A DNA stretch of 64,000 nucleotides, from positions 4,588,001-4,652,000 of the forward strand of contig JASGIS010000001.1 in NCBI GenBank assembly GCA_047601745.1. Reading direction: 5' to 3'. The notes beneath the pieces were generated by a model that was not told where the DNA came from, searched no databases, and saw nothing but the letters and a program-made list of their open reading frames with translations. The DNA comes from JAKPAM01 sp047601745. Lineage in GTDB: Bacteria > Pseudomonadota > Gammaproteobacteria > Burkholderiales > Burkholderiaceae_E. Made by a program: the position numbers and the translations under genes. This document shows, in pieces, positions 48,751 through 57,628 of this stretch (positions within the stretch are counted from its first letter, which is position 1; each line of letters starts with the position of its first letter).

Positions 48751-49686
48751 ATGCCGCACCGCATCGACTTCGTGATCTTCCCCGGTTTCCAGTTGCTGGA
48801 CGCGGCCGGGCCGCTGGCGGCGTTCGAAGTGGCCGAGGCTTACCGTCCCGGCAGCTACCGCTGGCGCATCGTGGCGCCGCAGGCCGGCCCTGTGGCGGCG
48901 TCCGCCGGCGTCGCGTGGCAGGCACGCGGCCTGCCGCGCGCCGGAAGCTTCGACACGCTGATGCTGGCCGGCGGCGATGGCGTCGATGCGGTGATCGCGC
49001 AGCCGCGGCTGCTGCGCTGGCTGCGGCGCGCGGTGGCCGGTGACGTGCGCGTCGCCAGCGTGTGCAGCGGCAGCCTGTGGTTGGCTGCGGCCGGGCTGCT
49101 GGACGAGCGCCGCGCCACTACCCACTGGTGTCGCACGCCGCAGTTCACGCGCGAGTATCCGCAGGTGCGGTTGCAGCCCGAACGCATCTTCGTGCAGGAC
49201 GGGCGTTTCTGGACTTCGGCCGGCATCAGCGCCGGCATCGACCTCGCGCTGGCGCTGGTCGCGCACGACCACGGCGAGACGCTGGCGCGGCAGGTGGCGC
49301 AGCATCTGGTCGTCTATTACCGGCGGCCCGGCGGGCAATCGCAGTTCTCGCAGATGCTGGCGCTGCAGCACGGGCCGGGCCGCTTCGCCGCGCTGCTGGA
49401 CGACGTGCGCAGCCGACTGCAGGAGCGTCACGGCGTGGCCGAGCTGGCCGAGCGCGCCTGCATGAGCCCGCGCCATTTCGCGCGCGCGTTCACCGCCGAA
49501 ACCGGCAGCACGCCGGCGCGAGCGGTCGAGCGGCTGCGCGCCGAGGCGGCCCGCACGGCGCTGGCCAGCGGCACGGGCTCCGTGCAGCAGGTGGCGAAGC
49601 AGTGCGGCTACGCCAATCCGGAGACGATGCGCCGCAGCTTTCTGCGCTTGTACGGGTTGCCGCCTTCGGCCGTGCGACGGCTCTAG
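48751..49686 (+). CDS. GlxA-type AraC-family regulator with N-terminal DJ-1 domain
   Basis: 311 residues. The N-terminal DJ-1/PfpI domain (about 1-180) keeps the nucleophile-type Cys in SVCSGSLWLAAAGLL. The C-terminal AraC helix-turn-helix pair (about 205-305) shows AELAERACMSPRHFARAF and VQQVAKQCGYANPETMRRSF. GlxA-like proteins sense metabolites through the DJ-1 domain. It probably controls the divergent DJ-1-type enzyme gene. Confidence 0.88.
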   Translation: MPHRIDFVIFPGFQLLDAAGPLAAFEVAEAYRPGSYRWRIVAPQAGPVAASAGVAWQARGLPRAGSFDTLMLAGGDGVDAVIAQPRLLRWLRRAVAGDVRVASVCSGSLWLAAAGLLDERRATTHWCRTPQFTREYPQVRLQPERIFVQDGRFWTSAGISAGIDLALALVAHDHGETLARQVAQHLVVYYRRPGGQSQFSQMLALQHGPGRFAALLDDVRSRLQERHGVAELAERACMSPRHFARAFTAETGSTPARAVERLRAEAARTALASGTGSVQQVAKQCGYANPETMRRSFLRLYGLPPSAVRRL

Positions 49687-49863
49687 TGTCGAATCAGAAG
49701 TTCGCCGAAGAAAGAAATCTGTCGAAACCGGTGCCAGGCAAGGCGCAAACCGCAGCGATTTCCGATCCCCAGGTGATGTCGTCTGGATGGATGGAGTGAC
49801 GGGATCGCACTCACGCGTGCGCCGGCGTACCAGCGAGGTAAGTGGGACGTGAGGTTTTCTCCG

Positions 49864-50649
49864 TCACTCGAGCCTGCGCAGGGCGCGCTGGCAGATGCGG
49901 CGCGTGGCGTCGGCCGGTGCGGCTCGCAGCCACCCTGCACAGAGGTCGCGCACCCAGTCGGGCTGATCCTTGGCGGCATCGTTGAGCCAGTTGGCGACCG
50001 AGTCCTGCACATAGACGGACGGGTCGGCGCGCAACGGTGTCAGGATGGGCAGCGCCCGCCCGGGCTCGCGCTTGAGCGGGACGATGTGGGCGCACCACAC
50101 GCCCCGCGGGCGCAAGGCTTCGCTGGCGAAGCGGCGCAGGCGTTCGGAAGGTGATGACGTCCATCGCGCCAGGTGGGCGATGGATGCATCCAGTTCTCCC
50201 GCCAGGTGCGCGCGCATGGCCATCCACGCCCACTCGCGCACGCCGAAATGGCCGTCGTCGGCCAGCGGACGAATGGCGTCCAGTCGAGCGGACAGTTGCA
50301 AGCCGGGCCGGGCACCGATCATGAAGCAGGCCCAGCCGCGCACGGTGTCGGCGCCGTGCATCCGGCAGGCTTCGATGCCTTCGGTGCCCAACGCGTCCCA
50401 CAGCACGGCGCCGATGCGGCTCATGCGCTTGAGAACGCCGAGTTTGCAGGCGGCATCGACTTCCTCGAGCGCCTTGGCCGACAGGCCGCGAAAGACGGCG
50501 CGCATCAATTGGGCCTGGTCCAGCGCCATGCACTCGGCCAAGGTGGCGCTTTGCATTTCGCCGCGCGACAGCGCCAGCAGCACGTCGGCGGGAATATCCG
50601 CGGCGCGGGTCGCGCCTTTGCGTGCGGCAGCTTTGCGGACAGCCGTCAT
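49864..50649 (-). CDS. AlkD-like HEAT-repeat DNA alkylation repair protein
   Basis: 261 residues from the ATG at 50649, overlapping the MarR stop by 4 bases (ATGA). All-helical with HEAT-like repeats. Visible blocks include DDGHFGVREWAWMAMRAHL, ASEALRPRGVWC and DPSVYVQDSVANWLNDAAKD, characteristic of the COG4335/DNA-alkylation-repair group. AlkD-type glycosylases excise bulky or cationic alkyl lesions without base flipping. Catalysis is not assured, because key Trp/Asp positions cannot be verified by eye. Confidence 0.75.
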   Translation of the reverse strand: MTAVRKAAARKGATRAADIPADVLLALSRGEMQSATLAECMALDQAQLMRAVFRGLSAKALEEVDAACKLGVLKRMSRIGAVLWDALGTEGIEACRMHGADTVRGWACFMIGARPGLQLSARLDAIRPLADDGHFGVREWAWMAMRAHLAGELDASIAHLARWTSSPSERLRRFASEALRPRGVWCAHIVPLKREPGRALPILTPLRADPSVYVQDSVANWLNDAAKDQPDWVRDLCAGWLRAAPADATRRICQRALRRLE

Positions 50650-51143
50650 GATGTGGTCGCGCTGCCGAGATTGCCGGCGACCTTGTCCAGCAGGGCCGCC
50701 AGCCGTTTGCGCTCCGTTGCGGAGAGGTTGCCGAACAGGCCGGCGATCCAGCGGCCATGCTGCTCGAACACGGTCCCGGCCACGCGTTTTCCCTTTCGCG
50801 TGAGCCGTATGCGCAACGCGCGACGGTCGTCGGCGTCCGCACGCCGCTCGATCAGGCTTTCTCGCTCCAGGCCATCGAGCAGCCCGGTGACGGTCGCGCG
50901 GGTGACGCCGGCCCGTTCGGCCAGCGTGTTCGGCGCCAGTCCGTCGGGCGCGGCATCGAGCAGGAACAGCAGAACGAAGCGTCCTTCGGACAGGCCGTGC
51001 GGCGCCAGCAGCGCCGCGCAGTCGCGGTCGATCCGGGCCGCCAATGACAGCGTCTGGAAGCACAGGCGGATGCCCTCGACGTCGGGCATCTCGCGTTGCT
51101 GTGCTTCGTGGATGAGCGCGCGGTATTTCTGTTCGAGTTCCAC
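50646..51143 (-). CDS. MarR-family repressor
   Basis: 165 residues. The winged helix-turn-helix has GLSEGRFVLLFLLDAAPDGL, TLAERAGVTRATVTGLLDGL as recognition helix and the wing in ADADDRRALRIRLTRKG. It is upstream of, and overlaps, the AlkD-like gene. A perfect palindrome lies immediately before its start beside a consensus -10, so it is very probably autoregulated. Confidence 0.9.
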   Translation of the reverse strand: MELEQKYRALIHEAQQREMPDVEGIRLCFQTLSLAARIDRDCAALLAPHGLSEGRFVLLFLLDAAPDGLAPNTLAERAGVTRATVTGLLDGLERESLIERRADADDRRALRIRLTRKGKRVAGTVFEQHGRWIAGLFGNLSATERKRLAALLDKVAGNLGSATTS

Positions 51144-51149
51144 TTCGAT

Positions 51150-51178
51150 GCCGCCATATGGTATGGCGGCTAATTATA
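51150..51178 (-). promoter_or_regulatory. -10 element with a perfect palindromic operator before the MarR gene
   Basis: GCCGCCATA and TATGGCGGC (51150-51158 and 51162-51170) are perfect 9-base inverted arms around TGG. A TATAAT hexamer lies at 51173-51178 on the minus strand, so the operator covers the likely transcription start. The MarR start follows 7 bases on. It is an almost ideal autorepression layout. Confidence 0.75.
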
Positions 51179-51333
51179 TGTGAAGCTGAGTGGCTCATGA
51201 GCGGCTCACGCGCGCTCTCGAACCTCGAGCAGGAGCCATTACGTCGGTAACGAGACCCTGTCCGCCCGGCGCCTCGCGCCGTCGGTGAGGGCGGGCCGGA
51301 CGACGCCGGCGATGACCGCGACGCCGGCGACGC

Positions 51334-51429
<96 letters not shown>

Positions 51430-51451
51430 GCCGGGCGGCTGGCACATGACT

Positions 51452-51473
51452 TGCATCACATCTTGGATACAAG
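51452..51473 (+). promoter_or_regulatory. 22-bp shared motif before atzF, centred on CTTGGATACAAG
   Basis: The 22 bases match 58052-58073, upstream of the BMP/biuret operon, at 18 positions in the same orientation. The core CTTGGATACAAG is nearly a palindrome (CTTGnATnCAAG), the kind bound by GntR-family or similar dimeric regulators. It lies 14 bases before the atzF ATG, overlapping the leader. A common regulator for both operons is inferred. Confidence 0.6.
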
Positions 51474-51487
51474 AAAGGTGCTTACGC

Positions 51488-53218
51488 ATGGTGCATGCTT
51501 TATCGGATGTCGGGCAGCCGAGGCCCGAGCGGGACGGCCAACCCGAGGCGGCCTGGATCACGCGGCTGGAAACGCCGCTGCCGCCATTGGCGCCGGACCG
51601 TGATGAGCCGCCGTCGCTGGCGGCTCTTCGCTTCGCCGTAAAGGACAACATCGACGTCGGGGGCCTGCCGACCACGGCCGCCTGTCCCGCGTTCGCTCAT
51701 CTCGCCGACGAAGACGCCACCGTCGTGCATCGGCTGCGCGCAGTTGGTGCGCGAGTGCTGGGCAAGACCAATCTCGACCAGTTCGCCTGCGGCCTGAACG
51801 GCACGCGCTCGCCGTACGGCGCGGTGCCCAACAGTTTCGATGCGCGCTACGTATCGGGCGGCTCGAGTTCGGGCTCGGCCTACGTGGTGGCAACCGGTGA
51901 GGCGGATTTCGCGCTGGGCACCGACACCGCGGGCTCGGGCCGCGTGCCGGCCGGGCTCAACAACATCGTCGGCATCAAGCCGACGCGCGGGCTGCTCAGC
52001 GCGCGCGGCGTGGTGCCGGCCGCGCAGAGCGTGGACTGCGTGTCGATCTTTGCGGGCACGGTCGAACTCGCGGCGCGCGTGCTGGCCGCGGCGCTGGGGC
52101 CCGATGCCAGCGATCCGTACTCGCGCACGCCGGCTTTGGCGCCGGCCCATTGGCCCACGTCCTTTCGCTTCGGCCTGCCTTCGCTGCGCGCATTCTTCGG
52201 CGACGCGCAGGCCGAGGCCGAATGGGATGCCGCCATCGACAGGCTGCGCGCGCTGGGCGGCACGCCGGTCGAGATCGACTACGCGCCGCTGGCCGAGGCC
52301 GCTGCGCTGCTCTATGACAGTGCGTTGGTCGCCGAACGCTATGCGGCGGTGCGGCCGTTCTTCGACGCGCACGCCGAAGCGGTGATCGAGCCCGTGCGCG
52401 GCATCCTGGCGCAAGGCATGCGCTACGGCGCCGCCGATCTCGTCGATGCGCAGACCCGTCTGCGCGCGCTCGGCCAGCGGGCCGCGGCGCTGTGGGCCGG
52501 CATCGACGTGCTGATGGTGCCGACCGCACCGACGCATTGCACGATCGCCGACATGCGGGCCGACCCGGTGGCGCGCAACAGCCGCATGGGCGTGTACACC
52601 AACTTCGTGAACCTGCTGGACTATGCGGCCATTTCGGTGCCCAGCAGCCTTCGCGCCGACGGGCTGCCGTTCGGCGTGACCTTCATCGGGCCCGCGGGCA
52701 GCGACTTCGCGCTGGCCGCGCTGGGCCAGCGTTACCACCATGCCAGCGGCATGACGCTGGGCGCGACCGGCCGTCCGTTGCCGCCGCCCGAGGCCTTGCC
52801 GCAGCCGCCGATGCCGGGTCCGGCCGTGCGCGTGGCCGTGGTCGGCGCGCACCTGTCGGGCATGCCGCTCAACGTCCAGCTCACCGAGCGCGGCGGCCGG
52901 CTGTTGCAGACCACTCGAACGGCGCCCGAGTACCGGTTCTATGCGTTGCCCGGAACGACGCCGCCCAAACCGGGCCTGATCCGCACGACGGCGGGCGAGG
53001 GTGCCGCGATCGAGGTCGAGGTGTGGGAACTGCCCGCCGCGACCTACGGCTCCTTCGTCGCGCTGATCCCGGCGCCGCTGGGCATCGGCACGCTGACGCT
53101 GGCCGACGGTTCGGCCGTGCAGGGCTTCGTCTGCGAAGCGCTGGCCGTGGCCGGCGCGCAGGACATCACGCATCACGGCGGTTGGCGGGCTTACCTGGCA
53201 AGCCTTCGTCCGGCCTGA
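51488..53218 (+). CDS. atzF: allophanate hydrolase (AtzF-like)
   Basis: The ATG at 51488 follows GAAAGGTG and gives 576 residues. The N-terminal amidase-signature domain (about 1-420) has the Ser-cisSer-Lys triad: Lys52 in FAVKDNID, a Ser near 127 in SGGSSSGSA and nucleophile Ser150 in GTDTAGSGRVPA. The C-terminal AtzF domain (about 440-570) is recognisable by GAHLSGMPLNVQLTERGG and ITHHGGWRAYL. It splits allophanate towards CO2 and two ammonia. It opens an operon with an importer and AtzG/E/H. Confidence 0.93.
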   Translation: MVHALSDVGQPRPERDGQPEAAWITRLETPLPPLAPDRDEPPSLAALRFAVKDNIDVGGLPTTAACPAFAHLADEDATVVHRLRAVGARVLGKTNLDQFACGLNGTRSPYGAVPNSFDARYVSGGSSSGSAYVVATGEADFALGTDTAGSGRVPAGLNNIVGIKPTRGLLSARGVVPAAQSVDCVSIFAGTVELAARVLAAALGPDASDPYSRTPALAPAHWPTSFRFGLPSLRAFFGDAQAEAEWDAAIDRLRALGGTPVEIDYAPLAEAAALLYDSALVAERYAAVRPFFDAHAEAVIEPVRGILAQGMRYGAADLVDAQTRLRALGQRAAALWAGIDVLMVPTAPTHCTIADMRADPVARNSRMGVYTNFVNLLDYAAISVPSSLRADGLPFGVTFIGPAGSDFALAALGQRYHHASGMTLGATGRPLPPPEALPQPPMPGPAVRVAVVGAHLSGMPLNVQLTERGGRLLQTTRTAPEYRFYALPGTTPPKPGLIRTTAGEGAAIEVEVWELPAATYGSFVALIPAPLGIGTLTLADGSAVQGFVCEALAVAGAQDITHHGGWRAYLASLRPA

Positions 53219-53288
53219 ATTCCGCCTTTTCTCCTCGCCTTTTCCTTCTTCCCCTTTCTCTTCCTCTTCTCGAACAGGAGTTTCCGCC

Positions 53289-54281
53289 ATGTCCGTTTCC
53301 TCCGCGTCCTCCTCTCGCCGGCGATTGCTGCAAGCCGGCGGCGCGGCGCTGGCCGCGCTCGCCGCACCGGCGATCGTGCGCGCGCAGGCGCCCCGGATCC
53401 GCATCGGCTACTGGCCGGTGGCGGCGGGACTGCCGTTCTTCGCCGCGGTGGAGAAGGGCTTCTTCAAGGAAGCCGGGCTCGACGTCGAGCCGCTGAAGTT
53501 CGCCGGCGCCCAGCAGGTGATGGAAGCCATGCTTTCGGGCCGGGGCGACGGTTGCGCGAACGGCACCGGCTCGGCCAATCTCGCGATCGGCGAGATCGCG
53601 CAGCCGGGGCTGTTCAAGATCTTCTGCACGAATCCGAGCAACGCCAAGTTCGTGCTGGAAGAGTTCCTCGTGCCCAAGGACAGCCCGATCAAGAGCGTCG
53701 CCGAGCTCAAGGGCAAGAAGGTCGCGTCGGGCCCCGGCATCCAGAACGTGACGCTGGCCAGGACGATGCTCGAGCGCGCGGGCGCCGGGGCGATGACCGT
53801 GACTGAACTGCCGATCGGCCAGCATGTCGCCGCGCTCGCGGCCGGCCAGGTCGACGCCGTCTATACGCTGGAACCCACGGGCACGGTCGGGCGGCTCAAC
53901 GGCACCTCGCGCGTGCTCGAAGCCGGCGTGGTCGCGCACTACATCCTCGGCGACCCGATGGCGCCCTGGCATGGCGGATCGGCCAGCCTGACGACCGAGT
54001 TCATCAAGAAGCACCCCGAGCAGGCGAAGCAGTACATCGCCGCTTATGCGAAGGGCGTGGCGTTCGTGCGCTCGCAGCCGGCCGAGGCGCGCCAGTACCT
54101 GAAGGGCTACACCGCCATCGAAGGCGCGCTGACCAACGAAGTCCCGCTGGCCTCGTACATGCTGTACGACGAGTTCAAGGCCAGCGACGTCGGCTACTTC
54201 CAGAAGTTCTACGACCTGTTCACCGAGAAGGGCATCTTCGAGAAGAAGGTGGCGGTGGAAAGCGTGCTCTATCGGGGCTGA
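53289..54281 (+). CDS. ABC transporter substrate-binding protein, NMT1/SsuA type
   Basis: 330 residues with a Tat-like leader (SSSRRRLLQAGGAALAALAA), then an NMT1-type fold: IGYWPVAAGLPFFAAVEKGFF, GLDVEPLKFAGAQQVMEAML and ALTNEVPLASYMLYDEF. The twin-Arg suggests export of a folded protein. It lies between allophanate hydrolase and its permease/ATPase, so it should bind a ureide, biuret, s-triazine-derived acid or related compound. The order binding protein, permease, ATPase differs from the cluster at 5973. Confidence 0.88.
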   Translation: MSVSSASSSRRRLLQAGGAALAALAAPAIVRAQAPRIRIGYWPVAAGLPFFAAVEKGFFKEAGLDVEPLKFAGAQQVMEAMLSGRGDGCANGTGSANLAIGEIAQPGLFKIFCTNPSNAKFVLEEFLVPKDSPIKSVAELKGKKVASGPGIQNVTLARTMLERAGAGAMTVTELPIGQHVAALAAGQVDAVYTLEPTGTVGRLNGTSRVLEAGVVAHYILGDPMAPWHGGSASLTTEFIKKHPEQAKQYIAAYAKGVAFVRSQPAEARQYLKGYTAIEGALTNEVPLASYMLYDEFKASDVGYFQKFYDLFTEKGIFEKKVAVESVLYRG

Positions 54282-54286
54282 CCGTC

Positions 54287-55108
54287 ATGGCCGATTCGAC
54301 CCCATCCACCCCCTGGGCGCCGCCCGCCGCGACGGCGAACGCCGTGCCGAAAACCCCGCTCGGTCAACGGCTGCTGCCCGTCATCGGGCCGGCGGCCCTG
54401 TTCATCGTCTGGGACCTCGTCGTGCGGCTGGGCTTCATCAAGCCCATCCTGCTGCCGGCCCCGGCCGATACGGTCAGCACGCTGATCACCGGCCTGGCCG
54501 GCGGGCCGCTGCTCGGCGATTTCGCGGTGACCGTATGGCGAACGCTCCAGGCCTTCCTGATCGCTGCCGTCGTCGGCGTGCCGCTGGGCGTCCTGCTGGG
54601 CAGCAACGAGAAGGCTTACCGCAGCGTGGAGTTCCTGATCGACTTCTTCCGCTCGACGCCTTCGTCGGCGCTGATCCCGCTGTTCCTGATGATCTTCGGC
54701 ACCTCCGACGTCAACAAGGTGGCGATCGCCGCGTTCGGCGCGCTGCTGATCGTCGTGTTCAACAGCGCGTACGGCGTCATCAACGCGCGCAAGCAGCGCG
54801 TGATGGCGGCCAAGGTGATGGGAGCCACGCGCTGGCAGACCTTTCGCGACGTGCTGGTCTGGGAAAGCCTGCAACCCAGCTTCGTCGGCCTGCGTTCGGC
54901 GGTGTCGATGGCGCTGGTCATCGTGATCGTCGCCGAGATGTTCATCGGCGCCGATTCGGGCCTGGGCAACCGCATCATCAACTCGCAGCAGGTGCTCAAC
55001 GTCAAGAGCATGTACGCGTCGATCCTCGCGGCCGGCGCGCTCGGTTATGCGCTGAACATCCTGTTCCTCGTCGCGGAACGCAAGATCGTGCACTGGAGCG
55101 GCCGATGA
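54287..55108 (+). CDS. ABC transporter permease, SsuC/TauC type
   Basis: 273 residues and about six hydrophobic helices, with a longer N-terminal Pro/Ala-rich segment. The EAA-loop equivalent is around KVMGATRWQTFRDVLVWESL. It starts 6 bases after the binding-protein stop and overlaps the ATPase start (ATGA). Confidence 0.9.
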   Translation: MADSTPSTPWAPPAATANAVPKTPLGQRLLPVIGPAALFIVWDLVVRLGFIKPILLPAPADTVSTLITGLAGGPLLGDFAVTVWRTLQAFLIAAVVGVPLGVLLGSNEKAYRSVEFLIDFFRSTPSSALIPLFLMIFGTSDVNKVAIAAFGALLIVVFNSAYGVINARKQRVMAAKVMGATRWQTFRDVLVWESLQPSFVGLRSAVSMALVIVIVAEMFIGADSGLGNRIINSQQVLNVKSMYASILAAGALGYALNILFLVAERKIVHWSGR

Positions 55109-55938
55109 GAACCTCTACCGACATCGTGCTGAACGGGCCCGTCTACGCCGACGTGCCCCGGCCGAAGTTCCAGCCCGGCCCGGCCGGCACGCACATCACG
55201 ATCCGCGGGCTGACCAAGTATTTCGCCGGCTGGCCGTTGTACGAGAACTTCGACCTCGACATCCCCAAGCACAAGATCGTCTCGGTGTTCGGCCCCAACG
55301 GCTGCGGCAAGAGCACGCTGATCAACATGATCGCCGGGCTGGTGCCGATCGACGCCGGCGAGATCCTGTTCGACGGCAAGAGCCTGAAGGACACCAAGAT
55401 CGGTTACGTGTTCCAGAACTACCGCGAGGCGATGTTCCCGTGGATGCGCACGATCGACAACATCGCTTACCCGCTCAAGCTCGAAGGGCGCAGCAAGATC
55501 GAGGTCGATCGGCGCATGGCCGAGCTGGTGGCCAGCTTCGACGTCCGGTTCGACCTCAACCGCTACCCGTACGAGCTGTCGGGCGGGCAGCAGCAGACGG
55601 CGTCGATCATGCGCGCGCTCGCGCCCAACCCCGAGGTGCTGTTCCTCGACGAGCCGTTCTCGGCGCTGGATTTCGAGATGACGCTGTTCATTCGCGAGAA
55701 GCTGCAGCAGGTGTTCATGCAGACCGGCACGACGATGCTGCTGGTGTCGCACGACCTCGAAGAGAGCGTGTACCTGGCCGACCAGGTGCTGCTGCTGACC
55801 AAGCGGCCGACCAAGGTCGCCGAGATCCTGCACTACGACGATCCGCGCCCGCGTACCGTGGAGACGCTGAGCACGCCGAGCTTCGTCGCGATGAAGAAGC
55901 TCAGCCTGGAGATTTTTCAACGCGAGGTGCGGCGATGA
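55105..55938 (+). CDS. ABC transporter ATP-binding protein, SsuB/TauB type
   Basis: 277 residues. Walker A GPNGCGKST, Q-loop VFQNYREAMFPW, signature ELSGGQQQT, Walker B VLFLDEPFSALD and switch His in LVSHDLEES are intact. A ~25-residue N-terminal extension precedes the domain. It overlaps the upstream permease and downstream atzG by 4 bases each, so importer and hydrolases form one coupled unit. Confidence 0.9.
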   Translation: MRTSTDIVLNGPVYADVPRPKFQPGPAGTHITIRGLTKYFAGWPLYENFDLDIPKHKIVSVFGPNGCGKSTLINMIAGLVPIDAGEILFDGKSLKDTKIGYVFQNYREAMFPWMRTIDNIAYPLKLEGRSKIEVDRRMAELVASFDVRFDLNRYPYELSGGQQQTASIMRALAPNPEVLFLDEPFSALDFEMTLFIREKLQQVFMQTGTTMLLVSHDLEESVYLADQVLLLTKRPTKVAEILHYDDPRPRTVETLSTPSFVAMKKLSLEIFQREVRR

Positions 55939-56183
55939 GACCCGACGAGATCGCGCGATACGTCGATGCCGCGGCGATCGTGCTGGAGCTGCCGCTGCAG
56001 GCCGGACATCGGGAGGGCGTGCTGCGCTACTTCGAGCTGGCCGCGGGCTTTGCCGCCGTGGTCGAGACGGTGCCGCTGACCGCGCACGATGACAGCGCGG
56101 TGACCTTCATTCCGTTGTCGCCGCTATCGCCGGAATCGCCGGAATCGCCGGAATCGCCGGAATCGCCGGAGGGCCTCGCATGA
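55935..56183 (+). CDS. atzG: AtzG-like (DUF4089, GatC-like) subunit of carboxybiuret hydrolase
   Basis: 82 residues. The N-terminal part (EIARYVDAAAIVLELPLQAG) and helix pair fit the AtzG/DUF4089 family, small GatC-like partners of AtzE amidases. AtzG stabilises AtzE in the cyanuric-acid pathway. The C-terminal 20 residues are a (SPE)-type repeat encoded by a 9-bp tandem array and are probably disordered. The gene overlaps both neighbours by 4 bases, as expected for obligate partners. Confidence 0.85.
   Translation: MRPDEIARYVDAAAIVLELPLQAGHREGVLRYFELAAGFAAVVETVPLTAHDDSAVTFIPLSPLSPESPESPESPESPEGLA
56127..56171. repeat. 9-bp tandem repeat (TCGCCGGAA)x5 in the end of atzG
   Basis: Four perfect TCGCCGGAA units and a fifth with one change encode Ser-Pro-Glu repeats. 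Since the unit is 9 bp, copy change keeps the frame and the overlap with atzE. The related TCGCCGCTA precedes it. Confidence 0.85.
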
Positions 56184-57628
56184 CACCGGCCGAATACTTG
56201 CGACTGGATGCCTGGGCGATGGCCGAGGCGGTGCGCGGCGGCGCCGTCGGCGCCGTGGCGCTGGCCGAGGCCGCGCTCGCGCGCATCGCCGCCACCGACG
56301 CGCGCGTCAATGCGTTCACCAGCGTGCTGCGCGAACGCGCATTGCGTCGGGCCGCGCAGGTCGATGCCGCACGGACCGGCGCCGGCGGTGCGCGCGCCCG
56401 CGAGCTGCCGCTGCTGGGCGTGCCGTTCGCGATCAAGAACCTGTTCGACATCGCCGGCCTGCCGACGCTGGCGGGCTCTAAGATCGAGCGCAGCGCCGCG
56501 CCCGCGCGAGCCGACGGCCTGCTGGTGCGGCGCCTCGAGCAGGCGGGGGCGGTGCTGGTCGGCGCGTTGAACATGGACGAGTACGCGTACGGTTTCACCA
56601 CCGAGAACAGTCATGCCGGCCCGTGCCGCAACCCGCACGACCTCACGTGCATCGCCGGTGGTTCGTCCGGCGGTTCCGGCGCGGCGGTGGCGGCCGGGCA
56701 GGTGCCGCTCGCGCTCGGCTCGGACACCAATGGTTCGATCCGGGTGCCGGCTTCGCTCAATGGCGTGTATGGGCTGAAACCCACGTTCGGCCGCCTGCCG
56801 CGCACCGGCACGTATCCGTTCGTCGCCAGCCTCGATCATCTGGGTCCGTTCGCCCGTTCGGTGCGCGACCTGGCGCTGAGCTACGACGCGATGCAGGGCG
56901 CCGAGACGCAGGTGCCGCGTGATCCCGGCTGCGCGCAGCGCGCGGTCGAGGCCGTGACGCCGCTGCTCGCGCGCGGCGCGAACGGCCTGCGCATCGGCGT
57001 GCTGGGCGGCTGGTTCCGCCGTTGGGCGCAACCCGAGGCGCTGGCGGCCGTCGATACGGTGGCCAGCGCGCTGGGGGCGCGGCGGATGGTCGAGCTGCCG
57101 CTGGTCGAAGCCGGACGCGCAGCCGCCTTCCTCGTCACCAACGCCGAAGGCGCCGCGCTGCATCTGCCCGACCTGCGCCGCCGGCCGCAGGACTTCGATC
57201 CGCTGGCGCGCGATCGATTCCTGGCCGGTGCCTTGCTGCCCGCGGCCTGGGTGCTGCGCGCGCAGCGCGTGCGCCAGCGCTATGCCGAAGAAGCGGCGCG
57301 GATCTTCGCGCGCTTCGACGTGCTGCTCGCGCCGGCCACGCCCTGCGCGGCCACGCCGATCGGCACCGAGTTCTTAGAACTGGACGGCCAGCGCCTGCCG
57401 CTGCGCGCCAACATGGGGCTGCTGACGCAGCCGATCTCGTGCATCGGCCTGCCGGTGGCGGCCGTGCCGGTCTGGCGAGCCCATGCGTCGCTGCCGATCG
57501 GTGTGCAGGTGATCGCCGCGCCCTGGCGCGAAGACCTGGCGCTTCGCGTGGCGGCCGAGCTCGAACGCGCCGGCGTCACGCGGGCACCGGTCGCCGAGCT
57601 GGATGCCGAGGACGGAGCGAACCCGTGA
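56180..57628 (+). CDS. atzE: AtzE-like 1-carboxybiuret hydrolase (amidase signature)
   Basis: 482 residues. Amidase-signature enzyme with Lys86 in VPFAIKNLFD, a Ser at 162-163 in GGSSGGSGAAV and nucleophile Ser186 in SDTNGSIRVP. Placement directly after AtzG with a 4-base overlap, plus AtzH and AtzF in the operon, identify the AtzE type over other amidases. AtzE converts 1-carboxybiuret to a product that decays to allophanate. The usual first enzyme of the pathway, cyanuric acid hydrolase AtzD, is not in the window. Confidence 0.87.
   Translation: MTPAEYLRLDAWAMAEAVRGGAVGAVALAEAALARIAATDARVNAFTSVLRERALRRAAQVDAARTGAGGARARELPLLGVPFAIKNLFDIAGLPTLAGSKIERSAAPARADGLLVRRLEQAGAVLVGALNMDEYAYGFTTENSHAGPCRNPHDLTCIAGGSSGGSGAAVAAGQVPLALGSDTNGSIRVPASLNGVYGLKPTFGRLPRTGTYPFVASLDHLGPFARSVRDLALSYDAMQGAETQVPRDPGCAQRAVEAVTPLLARGANGLRIGVLGGWFRRWAQPEALAAVDTVASALGARRMVELPLVEAGRAAAFLVTNAEGAALHLPDLRRRPQDFDPLARDRFLAGALLPAAWVLRAQRVRQRYAEEAARIFARFDVLLAPATPCAATPIGTEFLELDGQRLPLRANMGLLTQPISCIGLPVAAVPVWRAHASLPIGVQVIAAPWREDLALRVAAELERAGVTRAPVAELDAEDGANP

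Noticed and set aside
49687..49863. Possible gene or mobile-element end between the GlxA-type regulator and the AlkD-like gene
   Set aside because: A short plus-strand continuation exists but has no recognisable family and no ribosome site; nothing could be supported.
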